Shown: positions 26,297-37,995 of the stretch, piece after piece
How positions within the stretch are numbered: position 1 is the first letter of the stretch
How the letters are laid out: each line of letters starts with the position of its first letter
From: Lepus europaeus
Lineage: Eukaryota; Chordata; Mammalia; Lagomorpha; Leporidae
DNA: 64,000 nt
Direction of reading: 5' to 3'
Assembly: GCF_033115175.1 (NCBI RefSeq)
Contig: NC_084835.1
Span: 102,888,448 to 102,952,447, forward strand
Notes under the pieces: generated by a model
Databases searched by the model: none
Seen by the model: the letters and a program-made list of their open reading frames with translations, nothing else
What the model was told of the DNA's origin: nothing
Position numbers and translations under genes: made by a program

Positions 26297-26598
26297 TTCT
26301 TTTAAAAATTTATTTGAAAGGCAGAGAGAAACAGTGGGCAGGAGGGGAGTCTTCTTCCATAGACTCAGTCCCCAAATTTCACAAAAGCAAGGATTGGGCT
26401 AGGCCAAAGCTAGGAGCCAGGGACTCCCTTCAGGTATTCCATATAGGTGGGAGGGACCCAAACACCTGGCCCATTATCTGCTGCCTCGCATGGTGTGCAT
26501 CAGCAGGAAGTCTGATAGGAAATAGAGGCAGCACTCAATCCTATGCACTCTCAAAGAGATGCGGGCATCCCAAGAGGCAGCTTAACCCACTGCATCAG
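26297..26598 (-). repeat. CSINE copy (older)
   Basis: A second antisense copy, adjacent to the first. AAAATTTATTTGAAAGGCAG opens it, a diverged body follows, and it ends near CTTAACCCACTGCATCA. Confidence 0.8.
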
Positions 26599-26600
26599 AA

Positions 26601-26612
26601 AGTAATACTCCA
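26601..26612. repeat. Target-site duplication of the 26613 SINE, left copy
   Basis: AGTAATACTCCA before the SINE recurs at 26906-26917 after its A-tail, marking the insertion exactly. Confidence 0.92.
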
Positions 26613-26905
26613 AGCCGGCGCCGCGGCTCACTAGGCTAATCCTCTGCCTTGCGGGCCGGCACACCAGGTTCTGGTCCCGTCGGGGCACCGGATTCTGTCC
26701 CGGTTGCCCCTCTTCCAGGCCAGCTCTCTGCTGTGGCCAGGGAGTGCAGTGGAGGATGGCCCAAGTGCTTGGGCCCTGCACCCCATGGGAGGCCAGGAGA
26801 AGCACCTGGCTCCTGCCATCGGAGGGTGAACCAACGGCAAAGGAAGACCTTTCTCTCTGTCTCTCTCTCTCACTGTCCACTCTGCCTGTCAAAAAAAAAA
26901 AAAAA
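26613..26905 (+). repeat. Young CSINE with intact TSD
   Basis: Starts AGCCGGCGCCGCGGCTCACT, has the GGCTAATCCTCTGCC and GCCCCTCTTCCAGGCCAGC blocks, a CTCTCTCT tract, and ends TGCCTGTC plus A-tail. It belongs to the GC-rich young subfamily, also seen at 43601, 49336, 57059 (reverse) and 63403 (reverse). Confidence 0.95.
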
Positions 26906-27039
26906 AGTAATACTCCATTACTTCTTTTGAATCATATAAGCACCATATAGTTTTCAACATCCTTATTTTGTGAAGAAAGGATTGGTATGTTGGAAGCATG
27001 TTTATATCACAGAACTTAGATTTTAAGGATTTGGAGGAA

Positions 27040-27160
27040 TTTGGCAATCAGCTGTAAACTCTTCATTTTCCAAAGAAGAAAGCTAAGGCTGGAAATGGTT
27101 TAGTAACTCAGCCAATGTCTGGTTAGAAGACTAAAACAGATTTGAATCCAGAAGCACTGA
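27040..27160 (-). repeat. Probable MIR fragment
   Basis: The pattern of CATTTTCCAAAG, AAGCTAAGGCTGGAAATGG, TTTAGTAACTCAGCC and GATTTGAATCCAGAAGC resembles the core of mammalian MIR. Orientation is uncertain. Confidence 0.5.
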
Positions 27161-28005
27161 ACAATTTGATTGGATATAGGCATATATACAATTTTATATA
27201 TTACATTGGGTACATATAAATATAGATGGATACATGAAAGAGAGAGAGGTGGGTAGAGTTAAGGGACAAAAAGGGATTACTTTTTGGAGCTTTTGTCTTA
27301 TAACACACACTCACAGACAAGCATATTACACACATATGTACACATGTATATAGATTTGAAAATCTTTTGTAGTTTCTTTATCATAGGAGAAAAAAATCAT
27401 AGTTTACCACCTCAGGCCAAGGCCAAGATGTCTAACTAAATTACAGAATTTAATATTTGCCACAACTCTTCCAACATAAACAGATTTAAAAGACATGCAG
27501 TTTCAAATTAGGTGGCTTTTGGCCAGGTGGTTTTATACAGGGATGCGTAGAGCATCTTGGTAAATATCCTTGTCCTTATCCCCAAGCTAACAACAAACAC
27601 CACAAACAAAAAAGACATTCAGTGTTTTTGCTCTCTTTGTTTCCAGGGAGTATTGTGAAAAGTAATTATTCTGTTGTATTTAAGAGGCCTATTTCATGGA
27701 TGGGAAAATGTATCAAATTTCATTTGGCAGTTATTCAATCCTAGTTAATGTTATCTCCAGAGATAACTGCTTCAAAATGGGCTTCCAGACCTCAGTTCCT
27801 TGTATTCTACCATAGTCCTCTAAATGGTGTAGGGCAAAAACTATAGAGAACGTGTCATCAATTTCTAGCCCAAGTGATAATGACAGAAAACCAGATACCA
27901 ACATTTGGGTGCATCAAAATTAAACTTTGTTACCAATGTTATCTGGTTCAAAATACTTCTTTTGACATAGGTGCTTTTTAGAAAGGTGAAAAATAACAAG
28001 ACATT

Positions 28006-28286
28006 GGGGCCAGTGCTATGGCATCCCATATGCTCCACTTCCGATCCAGCTCTCTACTATGGCCTGGGAAAGCAGTGGAAGATGGCCCAAGTCCTTGGGC
28101 CTTTGCACCTGCACGGGAGACCCAGAAGAAGCTCCTGGCTCCTGGCTTCAGATTGGTCCAGCCGTTGCAGCCATTTGGAGATTGAACCAGTGGACCTCCC
28201 CCAGCCCCCCGCCCCACCTCTGCCTCTCTGTAACTCTACCTTTCAAATAATTAATAAATAAATAAATAAATAAATCTTGAAAAAAA
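28006..28286 (+). repeat. CSINE copy
   Basis: GGGGCCAGTGCTATGGCATC head (internally shortened), the GAAGATGGCCCAAGTCCTTG block, and an (AATA)n tail before AATCTTGAAAAA. Confidence 0.9.
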
Positions 28287-28307
28287 GTTTTAAAAAATTA
28301 GCAAGAC

Positions 28308-28609
28308 AGGGGCTGGCTCTGTGACATAGCAGGTACTGGCACCCTATGTGGGTGCTGGTTCAAATCCCAGCTGCTCCACTTCCCTCCCAGCTCCCTGCTA
28401 ATGGCATGGGAAAGCAGTGGAAGATGGCCCAAGTGCTTGGGCCTCTGCACCCATGTGGGAGACCCAGAAGAAGCTCCTGACTCCTGGCTTTGGACTGGCC
28501 CAGCTCTGGCTGTTGTGGTCATTTGGAGAGTGAATGAGCAGATGGAAGACCTCTCTTGGCTCTCTGTAACTCTGCCCTTCAAATAAATATTTCAATCTTT
28601 AAAAAAAAT
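28308..28609 (+). repeat. CSINE copy
   Basis: GGGGCTGGCTCTGTGACATA head, the GGAAGATGGCCCAAGTGCTT block, and AAATAAATATTTCAATC tail. It lies directly downstream of the previous copy in the same orientation. Confidence 0.9.
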
Positions 28610-29085
28610 AGTAATAAGGCATTCAGGCAAAGAAAAAAGTCCCTGGTAACTTTAATTTTACATTCTTGTTTCTTCACAAACACCTAAGAAAAGTCGATGG
28701 GAATTCAGGGTAATTATAAATTCCTTAACACAAAAGACAGTGTTGGTGTCTGAAGTGTAATCTCTCCATAAAATACCAATTATATACGACAGTTGTGGAG
28801 TACTGAATTTCAGTTTCAATTGTCTTCCCAGATCTCTATCACATGAGAGAAAAGCAAACTTACTTTCTGAAATGTGCAAAATACCACTGATCCCCAAAGT
28901 GCATCTTTTAAAGATGTAGAAGTAGCCACGTGAACTTTTTTTCAGTGACTCACAGGTGGAACTGGGACGTAAAAGAAATGGCAGCAGCCAGGAAAGACAG
29001 CAGGGCCCCAGAGAGTCTAGAGACAACAGAGCTACCTCTAAGAATCTCTAAGGTGTGGGGAAAAGACCTAAAGACTGGACATTCT

Positions 29086-29427
29086 GGCCAGCGCTGTGGC
29101 TCACTTGGCTAATCTTCCGCCTGCGACACTGGCATCCCAGCTTCTAGTCCCGGTTGGGGCGCTGGGTACTAGTCCCGGTTGCTCCTCTTCCAGTCCAGCT
29201 CTCTGCTGTGGCCTGGGAGGGCAGTGAAGGATGGCCCAAGTGCTTGGGTCCCTGCACCGGCATGGGAGACCGGGAGGAAGTAACCGGCTCCTGGCTTTGG
29301 ATTGGCGTAGTGCTGGCCGTAGCGACCATTGGGGGAGTTAACCAACGGAAGGAAGACCTTTCTCTCTGTCTCTCTCTCTCACTGTCTAACTCTGCTTGTC
29401 AAAAAAAAAAAAAAAAAAAAAAAAAAG
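29086..29427 (+). repeat. CSINE with perfect 13-bp TSD
   Basis: GGCCAGCGCTGTGGCTCACT head, a body containing a second partial copy of the 'TAGTCCCGGTTG' block, and a long A-tail. The TSD GACTGGACATTCT is at 29073-29085 and 29428-29440. Confidence 0.93.
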
Positions 29428-31182
29428 GACTGGACATTCTTTAACCACAAATGGTAATTTCCATTTTCCTTTGTTTACAGCATTATCTCACCTTTTTACC
29501 CTCATGCAATTAAACATTTAAAGGACTTCTCACTGAATTCAGATATGGATTGAAATGTTTTTTGGTTTGGGCTTTGACTTGATTTTTACAACGTTTATTG
29601 GGAGAAGACTTCCTGTCTTAAAGACACACAATTTCCTTTTTTCCCCCCAGTGTTTACACAGTTTCACTTATGCTTTGCCTGAATTTTAAGGTAATTCCTT
29701 ATTGTGCAATCCTTGGAGATTTATTTAATGCTTACTCTCCAGAAAATAAAATAATTTTCAAGAGGATTTAAACACCATCTAAATGATCCTGACCTTGACA
29801 GCCCTTATCTGTCATGTGACTGTGTGCCAGAACTTCCCTGAACTGTCCACCAAAATGGTTAAAATGAATGATTTTGTGATCTAGTTAGCGATGCAAATGG
29901 CTGTAAGCTAAATTCAGTTCATCTTTCGTTTTCTAACTCATAAATTCCATCTATTAGAACTGTTTCATTTCTCCCTTCTGCATCTCCACTCCCCCACCCC
30001 CCATTCTCTACACCACTTTCCTACAGTGGAAACCATACACAGATGCAGTGCACCCAATGGGGACAGGAGTAGGAGGCCGAACGAGTCCATTCCATCCCTT
30101 CCCTGCTCCAAGTAGCAGACTGTATGGAACTCAATCCGGTCACCCCCGTGAACCAAGCCCATCGAGCATAAACTGTGGGGGTTCTTCCAAGCAGCTGCTT
30201 TTGTTCAGAGCAAAGCAAAAGACAATGGGACACGTGAGGTGTACTTGGAATTGTGGGTCCCTGAGTCATGCTACTGAGTGCGCGCGCACACACACAGTCA
30301 CTACCCAGATGACTCTGCACTGGAGATTTACCATGACCAACTGGCCTTTATTTTCCAAAAGCTTTTCTTATTATCTGAATAGCTCATGGACGTTGTCATG
30401 TACTTGGGAAGGGACTGTAGGTATAAAGACATTCGCCTAAACTCTTCCCCATCTCCTTCTAAATCCTCACCCTTTGAATGCAATACTCTCTCCCCAGCTC
30501 CTGGTCCCTCGCAGACTAAATTTCCAGCCTGTTCATTAAATTCCCTATTGTTCAATGAATCCAAGACTTCTACCTTGTGCTGCTGTGTCCTTCACTTAGA
30601 TACCCTGGGGCCACCCCCCCAGGCCCCTCCTATTCTTAAACGCCTGGACTCTTAGGTGTCTACTCATGGCCCCTATTCTGCTGGGTTCACGCTCGTATCA
30701 GTAGAGCTTGACCCAAGCCCTTCCTGCCCCATCTTCTCATGGCTCCCTGACTGCTTCTCTCTCACTAATCCCACAGATCCCCTTGCTGTACCTTTCCAGA
30801 CTATGTGGCTCTCCAGAACTCTACTTTCTTACCACCTTGCTTTGCCCAGATGGGGCTCTTTCCTGACTATTCTTTGAGACATCACCCTCAAAACACATTC
30901 AAGAGCATCACTTAGTCGTGCAGGGCATAAATCTTAATGATCGTGGTTCTGCTGCCATTCCTAAAAGCCTACATTTGAGCAGTGAGCTTCCCAAGGGCAG
31001 AGACTGGCTGTGGGTCACAGGCTAGTACAGTGATACCGAAGTGCGCAACCAGACGCTTCCTAAATAGCAAAGAATGGCACATATCACATGACATGCATCT
31101 GTGAGACGACATCTGAAATCTAAAATGTGATATTGTCAAACACACCTTGGGTGCGTTTCTATCCAATAATAAACATGTCATT

Positions 31183-31400
31183 TAATTCAACAAATGCTTC
31201 TTGAATGTCTCGATATACAAGGCACTATTTAGGCATTTTCAAGGAAAAACTAAAGAGAGACACCTAATGTTCTACAGGTACTTACATTTAATGATGGGAT
31301 GATATAATTTCTACACAGGATAAAATAAGATGAATGCCATAAAGAATACAAGGTTATATAGGGTTTGAAAAGGTGATGAAATTATATTTGATTGGGAAGC
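31183..31400 (+). repeat. Probable L2 3'-end fragment
   Basis: TTCAACAAATGCTTCTTGAA, AAGGCACTATTTAGGC, TACTTACATTTAATGATGGG and GAATGCCATAAAG follow the order of the L2 3' end (ATTCAACAAATATTTATTGA... GGCACTGTGCTAGGC... GAGCTTACATTCTA). Heavily diverged. Confidence 0.6.
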
Positions 31401-31430
31401 CAGAGACTACTGCAGGAAGAAGGTGGCATT

Positions 31431-31697
31431 TTTAGATAAAGAGACAGACAGACAGGCAGATTTTTCATTTGCAACATCTGGAGCCAGGCTGGGCCAACAT
31501 CAGGATGCAAGACCTCAATCCAGGCTTCACATGTGGGTCGCAGGGACAAGTACTTGGGCCATGACTTGCTGCCTCCCAGGGTGCACATTAACAGGAAGCT
31601 AGATTGGAAGCAGAGCTGGAAGTTGAACCCAGACACTCGGATATGGGATATGAATATTCCAAGCAGCATCCCAACCACTTCACCAAATATGCACTCC
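31431..31697 (-). repeat. Degraded CSINE copy
   Basis: An antisense remnant with GGAGCCAGGCTGGGCC, CTTCACATGTGGG, TACTTGGGCCATGACTTGCT and AAGCAGAGCTGGAAGTTGAA blocks in the expected order. Confidence 0.7.
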
Positions 31698-31956
31698 TAG
31701 GTGTATATTTTAAAAACTGACATATAACACTAATAAACATCTCAATTGCAAATGAAAATTTGTTTTTCCATCAATAAGTAGCATTCTTTAAGTAACTGTG
31801 TGTGTATGAAGACACAAGCAGCTAAGGACTATGTACTAACATGTGTTTTCATGTTGTCAGAATACATATTTCTGACCAAAGGCAGATTTTGGAAAAGCCC
31901 TTTATAAATCTCAATGGCTTTCCTACAAAGTGAACAACACAGGGCACTGTGGACAC

Positions 31957-33507
31957 AAATGGTACCCCGCTGTATGTGTGCATTACTGGCCCCAATGGCA
32001 CCCCGCTGTATGTGTGCATTACTGGCCCCAATGGCACCCCGCTGTATGTGTGCATTACTGGCCCCAATGGCACCCCGCTGTATGTGTGCATTCCTGGCCC
32101 CAATGGTACCCCACTGTATGTGTGCATTACTGGCCCCAATGGTACCCCGCTGTATGTGTGCATTACTGGCCCCAATGCCACCCCGCTGTATGTGTGCATT
32201 CCTGGCCCCAATGGTACCCCGCTGTATGTGTGCATTACTGACCCCAATGGCACCCCGCTGTATGTGTGCATTACTGGCCCCAATGGCACCCCGCTGTATG
32301 TGTGCATTACTGGCCCCAATGGCACCCCGCTGTATGTGTGCATTCCTGGCCCCAATGGCACCCCGCTGTATGTGTGCATTCCTGGCCCCAATGGCACCCC
32401 GCTGTATGTGTGCATTCCTGGCCCCAATGGCACCCCGCTGTATGTGTGCATTACTGGCCCCAATGGCACCCCGCTGTATGTGTGCATTACTGGCCCCAAT
32501 GGCACCCCGCTGTATGTGTGCATTACTGGCCCCAATGGCACCCCGCTGTATGTGTGCATTCCTGGCCCCAATGGTACCCCACTGTATGTGTGCATTACTG
32601 GCCCCAATGGTACCCCGCTGTATGTGTGCATTCCTGGCCCCAATGGCACCCCGCTGTATGTGTGCATTCCTGGCCCCAATGGTACCCCACTGTATGTGTG
32701 CATTCCTGGCCCCAATGGCACCCCGCTGTATGTGTGCATTACTGGCCCCAATGGTACCCCGCTGTATGTGTGCATTCCTGGCCCCAATGGTACCCCGCTG
32801 TATGTGTGCATTCCTGGCCCCAATGGCACCCCGCTGTATGTGTGCATTCCTGGCCCCAATGGTACCCCGCTGTATGTGTGCATTACTGGCCCCAATGGCA
32901 CCCCGCTGTATGTGTGCATTCCTAGCCCCAATGGTACCCCGCTGTATGTGTGCATTACTGGCCCCAATGGCACCCCACTGTATGTGTGCATTACTGGCCC
33001 CAATGGCACCCCGCTGTATGTGTGCATTACTGGCCCCAATGGCACCCCGCTGTATGTGTGCATTACTGGCCCCAATGGCACCCCGTTGTATGTGTGCATT
33101 CCTAGCCCCAATGGTACCCCGCTGTATGTGTGCATTACTGGCCCCAATGGTACCCCGCTGTATGTGTGCATTACTGGCCCCAATGGTACCCCGCTGTATG
33201 TGTGCATTCCTGGCCCCAATGGCACCCCGCTGTATGTGTGCATTACTGGCCCCAATGGCACCCCGCTGTATGTGTGCATTACTGGCCCCAATGGCACCCC
33301 GCTGTATGTGTGCATTACTGGCCCCAATGGCACCCCGTTGTATGTGTGCATTCCTAGCCCCAATGGTACCCCGCTGTATGTGTGCATTACTGTCCCCAAT
33401 GGTACCCCGCTGTATGTGTGCATTACTGGCCCCAATGGTACCCCACTGTATGTGTGCATTACTGGCCCCAATGGTACCCCGCTGTATGTGTGCATTACTG
33501 GCCCCAG
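31957..33507. repeat. 36-bp minisatellite, ~43 tandem copies
   Basis: A near-perfect head-to-tail array of a 36-bp unit (CCCCAATGGCACCCCGCTGT followed by ATGTGTGCATTACTGG). Copies differ at a few fixed positions: GGC/GGT, CCGCTG/CCACTG/CCGTTG, ATTACTGG/ATTCCTGG/ATTCCTAG. Because 36 is a multiple of 3 and the unit has no stop in several frames, both strands show ORFs of over 500 residues with 12-residue repeats. No flanking exon signal supports translation. It lies in a TCF4 intron and is expected to vary in copy number. Confidence 0.98.
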
Positions 33508-36383
33508 TGATTCACTCTTATTTAACTGCCGTGAAGTCTTTCATCTCCCTGCTATACAATAATAGCTTCCATATGACCAGTGGCTCTGCTATAAATAAGA
33601 TCAAAAGCAAAAGAAAGGATTTAATAAAAGAAAATGACATTAAGAGTAGCATTAAATCAGGGGGAAAAAACCCCAATATCCAACTTTTCTTTTTGGGGGG
33701 ATACGGCAAGGTGCAATAAAATATTATAGAGTAGGAAGCAGCTCCTGCAGTATCTCCTGCAGACAGTCACAGCAACAGGCACAGACCAAAGCCATCTGAG
33801 CAAGCCTCCGAGTGGCAGAGACCAAGCGGGAGGAGATGGAGGAGTAGGGGCAGAATGTCCCACTGATGGTCAGGCTTAAGGACAGGTGACACACCACACA
33901 GCAAGTTCCACCTTGGGAAGAACAGAGTGGAGTGCATCAATGGCAAGCATCCATCTCTTTCTTTGCTCCCTTCTGTTTTACTTAATGGAGATAGACTTTT
34001 GGGTAATCCAGGGTTTCTCAGAGAATCATAACATTGCTCAACTCTAGGACATGAGTTCTGAGAAAGGAAGTTTTTTTTGGCAGTGCACAGTTACTTGATA
34101 TGAAGAGCCAACTTCCCAAACAAATTTTCTTCTGGTTCTTAAAAAAAAAAAAATTGCAATGTTAATCTCGATTCCCGACTGGATAAACAGCTGCTAATAA
34201 CCTCCAGCTCCCAGGGGAGGAGGCTCACCTCCTTTCATCTTCAGACGAGTGGATACCTGACATGCACTGCACTTTAGTGGTTCCACATGTTTCTTGCTCT
34301 GCTTTTCTCAGAACTGCTTTGGGACCGATCTTGCCAAGTCACAGTTCTTTTCTCCCTTTCCCTTAGACTGCACTGAAGAGCTCAGAAGACATGGTCAGCT
34401 AAGGCCCTATTTACTTGAAAGAGTGGTTCTCATTCTCTTCCTGTTGCTATGTCTAAAGAGGAAATTCAAGCAATTCTAATCTCCCAACGAAGACCAGTGC
34501 CGTGGACCCTCGTGCTGGAAGCTTTGTGAGGGGAATGACCATTTTGCTTTGTTTTGTACTTGGCTAAGCAGGCAGTCAAGGGCTGACAATGATCAAAGAT
34601 ACCAATTTCTAACAGCATTGCTAATGCAATTACTTATATCGGTGTCTGTCCTCAATAAAGGTGCAAGCTTCAGTACCTTTTTTCCTAAAAGGAAGTACCC
34701 TGTAGAAGACTACAGGGCTGATCGGCCCCTTGAGTCCTTTCTCACTTGTTCAAGAGCACCTGCTTTAACGGTGACCTCAGTTCTGCATCTCAAGATTCAG
34801 ACATTTCACAAAACAGCTTTTTAAACAAAACCCAGCTGTTTCCCATCTAGACTACAGGGGGAAAATTTGGGCAGCTTACAGAAACATTACCCAGAGACTA
34901 CCATTCTCCAATAACTTTCACACACTTTCAGTTCCAAACGAGACCCGTCCATGTGCAGAAGCTGGGGAGAAGGCAAATGCGAAATTAAAATGTGGAAACT
35001 CAATACTGTGGTTTTTGACAATATGTCCAATTAAGTGCTTTGAAACGAATGTGGCTATTGTATCAGGACAATGCTTCCCCCAAGATGTCACTTAACTAAT
35101 ACCGGCCAGATCTTTTGGTTAAACTCAACTTTGCAGTTCTGCAATGATTTATGGAGACAGAGGAAGCTATAATTACGTACAACTGTGAATGTCAACCAGT
35201 TAGGTACAGAAAGCCCTCGTGCTACAGAAAATGTGATGCTCTATCTTTCAACCCTCACTCCTGAGGCTGCCCCGCCTGAATCCTCTTCTTAGGACGAGTC
35301 CAGTTCACACTCCTGCTTTCTAAGCAATTAAGATATTTTTGATTTGAAGAATTTACAGCTACAATAAAAGTTAAAATAACACAACGGCCACAGAATCTGA
35401 AAAAATACAAAATGGCCAAGGCCTAATCTTGGCTTTTAAACAGTGCCAAGTTGCTCCAGTATTTTCTGTTTTGGTATGAATGACATAACTGAATTACTTC
35501 ATGAGCTGCTACTTTAATTCCTAAGGGTGGAAAATTCCATGAGTTAATTTAATTTGGACATAAAAAATACACACGAAGACTCGCTCTTCCTGTGGACTCT
35601 CATGTGCAATATCCGAGCCAATTGCTGGAACTGCAGTGCTGTGGAGGAGTGGCTTTCTCCCAGCGCAGCCTTAGCTGGGAGCTGCAACAAACAGACTCTT
35701 CAGACACATCTCTTACTTCTATTTGGGCACATTACAGCCTTTATTTCCATTTTTTTAAAAAATCATGTTTATTTTATGGCTCCGAAATGTCTTTTCTATG
35801 TGTCTCTTACTGCTGAAATTCTACACAGACTCTAATAGAAGGTCAATGATACAATGACACATTCTCTAAGAAGCTTTTCCTAGCTGTCTGAATCACTAGT
35901 TAGGTCACTGAGTAATTCTCTTGCATTATAATTAGACATATACTGTATTATTACCCGACCAGGATAAAAGGCCTATTAGATGAGAGACTTTTTCTTGCAC
36001 ATTTATGCATCCGTGATGGTCTCGGAAGTATAGCAGATGCAGAATGTGTGACTGAACACATGTGCATTTTCTAATACATACAATACTCTTCTCCCTCGAA
36101 AATCTACTATACTGAGAAAACAAATCTATTATATAGAGAAAACAAAGGCAATATTACATTTTTTAAATGCAAGGGTTATGCCTCTTCCAAGTCATGGGTA
36201 GTTTATTATTGGGTCTTTGCATCTAATAAAAATTCAGTTAAAAAAAATGATTACCAGGGTATTAGAAATGTATCTACTTGTCCCTCCCTTAATGTAGGAA
36301 GAAAACAATACAGAAAAATTATGTAGTTATTCTTGGAGGGGTCTGCTTTAAATATGTATTCTATGCATATATTTTATTTTTAT

Positions 36384-36696
36384 TTTTTTAAAGATTTATT
36401 TATTTATTTGAAAGGCAGAGTTACAGAGAGGCAGAGGCGTCTTCCATCTGCTGGTTCACTCCCCAGATGACTGCAACAGCTGGAGCTGGGCTATCTGAAG
36501 CCAGGAGCCAGGAGCTTCTTCCAGGTCTCCCATGTGGATGCAGGAACCCAAGTATTCCAATCATCCTCTACTGCTTTCCCAGGCCACACCAGAGAAATGG
36601 ATTGGCAGTGGAGCAGCTGGGACTCGAACCAGCGTCCATATGGGATGCTGGCACTGCAGGCAGCAGCTTTACCTGCTATGCCACAGTGCCAGCCCC
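36384..36696 (-). repeat. CSINE copy
   Basis: AAAGATTTATTTATTTATTT tail side, the GTCTTCCATCTGCTGGTTCA block, and head end GCCACAGTGCCAGCCCC. Confidence 0.92.
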
Positions 36697-37211
36697 TCTA
36701 TGTATATATTTTAAAACCAGGAAAACAAGGTTTTTCTTATTCATTCATTTAAAGTTCATGGCTCCAGGATACTGAATACATACTTTAGTGGGGAAAATGA
36801 GAAAACTGGCATACGGAGACTAAAGCTTGGGGGTAGACACCCAAGGCAGATTGACTGTTTCTCTGTCACACAGCCAGGATGTGGAGCCAATAGGTAGAGG
36901 GGGTGGGGAAGAAGATGGGGATACATCCAATTGCGGCCCACTGATGTAAAATCTGGGTGTGCATGGTGTCCTAACCACTTAACTCAGGGGCTGTGCTGAG
37001 CGTCACTACTACTGCTGTCTTCAAAATATTTTGTTTTTTTCTTTAAAATAATGCTAAAGTATCAAATGGTGAATTGGCTAAAACTGTTTCCCTCTATTTT
37101 TTTTTAAGTTTTCTTTTCTTTCTTTCTTTTTTTTTTTTTAAAAAGGTACAATATTAGTATGAATGAAAAACTTTGAGTTGAGGTTGCTAATGCTCTTATA
37201 AATATTTGACA

Positions 37212-37530
37212 GGGGCTGGCATTGTGACATAGCAGGTGAAGCCGCTGCCCTTGATGTCGGCATCCCAATATGGGTGCTAGTTCGAATCCTAGCTGTTCCA
37301 TGTTTGATCTAGCTCCCTGCTAATGACCTGGGAAAAGCAGCGGGAGATGGCCCAAATTCTTGGGCCACTGCCACCCACATGGGAGACCAAGAAGAAGCTC
37401 CTGGCTTCAGCCTGGTGCAGCTCTGGCTGCTATGGCCATCTGGGAAGTGAGCGCTCACTCTCTCTCTCTTTCTCCCTGTCTCTCCTCTCTCTGTAACTTT
37501 CAAATAAATAAATAGATCTTTAAAAGAGAA
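37212..37530 (+). repeat. CSINE copy with TSD
   Basis: GGGGCTGGCATTGTGACATA head and CAAATAAATAAATAGATC tail. AAATATTTGA flanks both ends (about 37200-37209 and 37531-37540). Confidence 0.92.
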
Positions 37531-37703
37531 AAATATTTGATAAATGAGGAGATTAGCAATTAAGATAATTGAAGAGATGAACAAGAAATAGGCAACTATC
37601 CTAATTAAAAAAAAAAAACACCAATATAGTAGGCATTGTAATATGATGCTGAGGACTAAGGTCTGGAGTGAAATTCTACCCCTCGGGCTATTTAAAAGAG
37701 TTC

Positions 37704-37995
37704 TGGAGTCCAGCACAGTGGCTTAGTAGGTAAAGCTGCTGCCTGCAGTGCTGGCATCGCATATGGGTGCTGGCTGGATTCCTGGCTGCCCCACCTCCCA
37801 TCCAGCTCCCTGCTAATGCACCTGGGAATGCCTGGTGCTTGGGCACCTGCACCAATGTGGGAGACCCGGAAGAAGCACCTGGCTCCTGGCTTTGGTTTGG
37901 CCCAGCTTCAGCTGTTGTAGCCATTTGGGGTGTGAAACAGTGGATGGAAGATCTCTCCCTCTCTCTAACTCTGCCTTTCAAATAAATTTAAAAAA
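37704..37995 (+). repeat. CSINE copy
   Basis: Head TCCAGCACAGTGGCTTAGTA, the GGCATCGCATATGGGTGCTG block, a shortened centre lacking most of the 'GGAAGATGGCCCAAG' module, and tail CTTTCAAATAAATTTAAA. Confidence 0.88.

Noticed and set aside
26551-26950. Short ORFs over CSINEs here and at 43569-43925, 49305-49757, 57019-57382 and 63332-63783
   Set aside because: They recur at every young CSINE copy with the same sequence, so they are repeat-derived and not genes.
31957-33507. CRISPR-like array
   Set aside because: Units are directly adjacent with no unique spacers, and the DNA is mammalian.
31849-33719. Long ORFs (over 500 residues) on both strands encoding 12-residue repeats
   Set aside because: They are a by-product of a 36-bp tandem repeat whose unit is divisible by three and lacks stops. 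No promoter, splice or flanking coding signal supports any of them.
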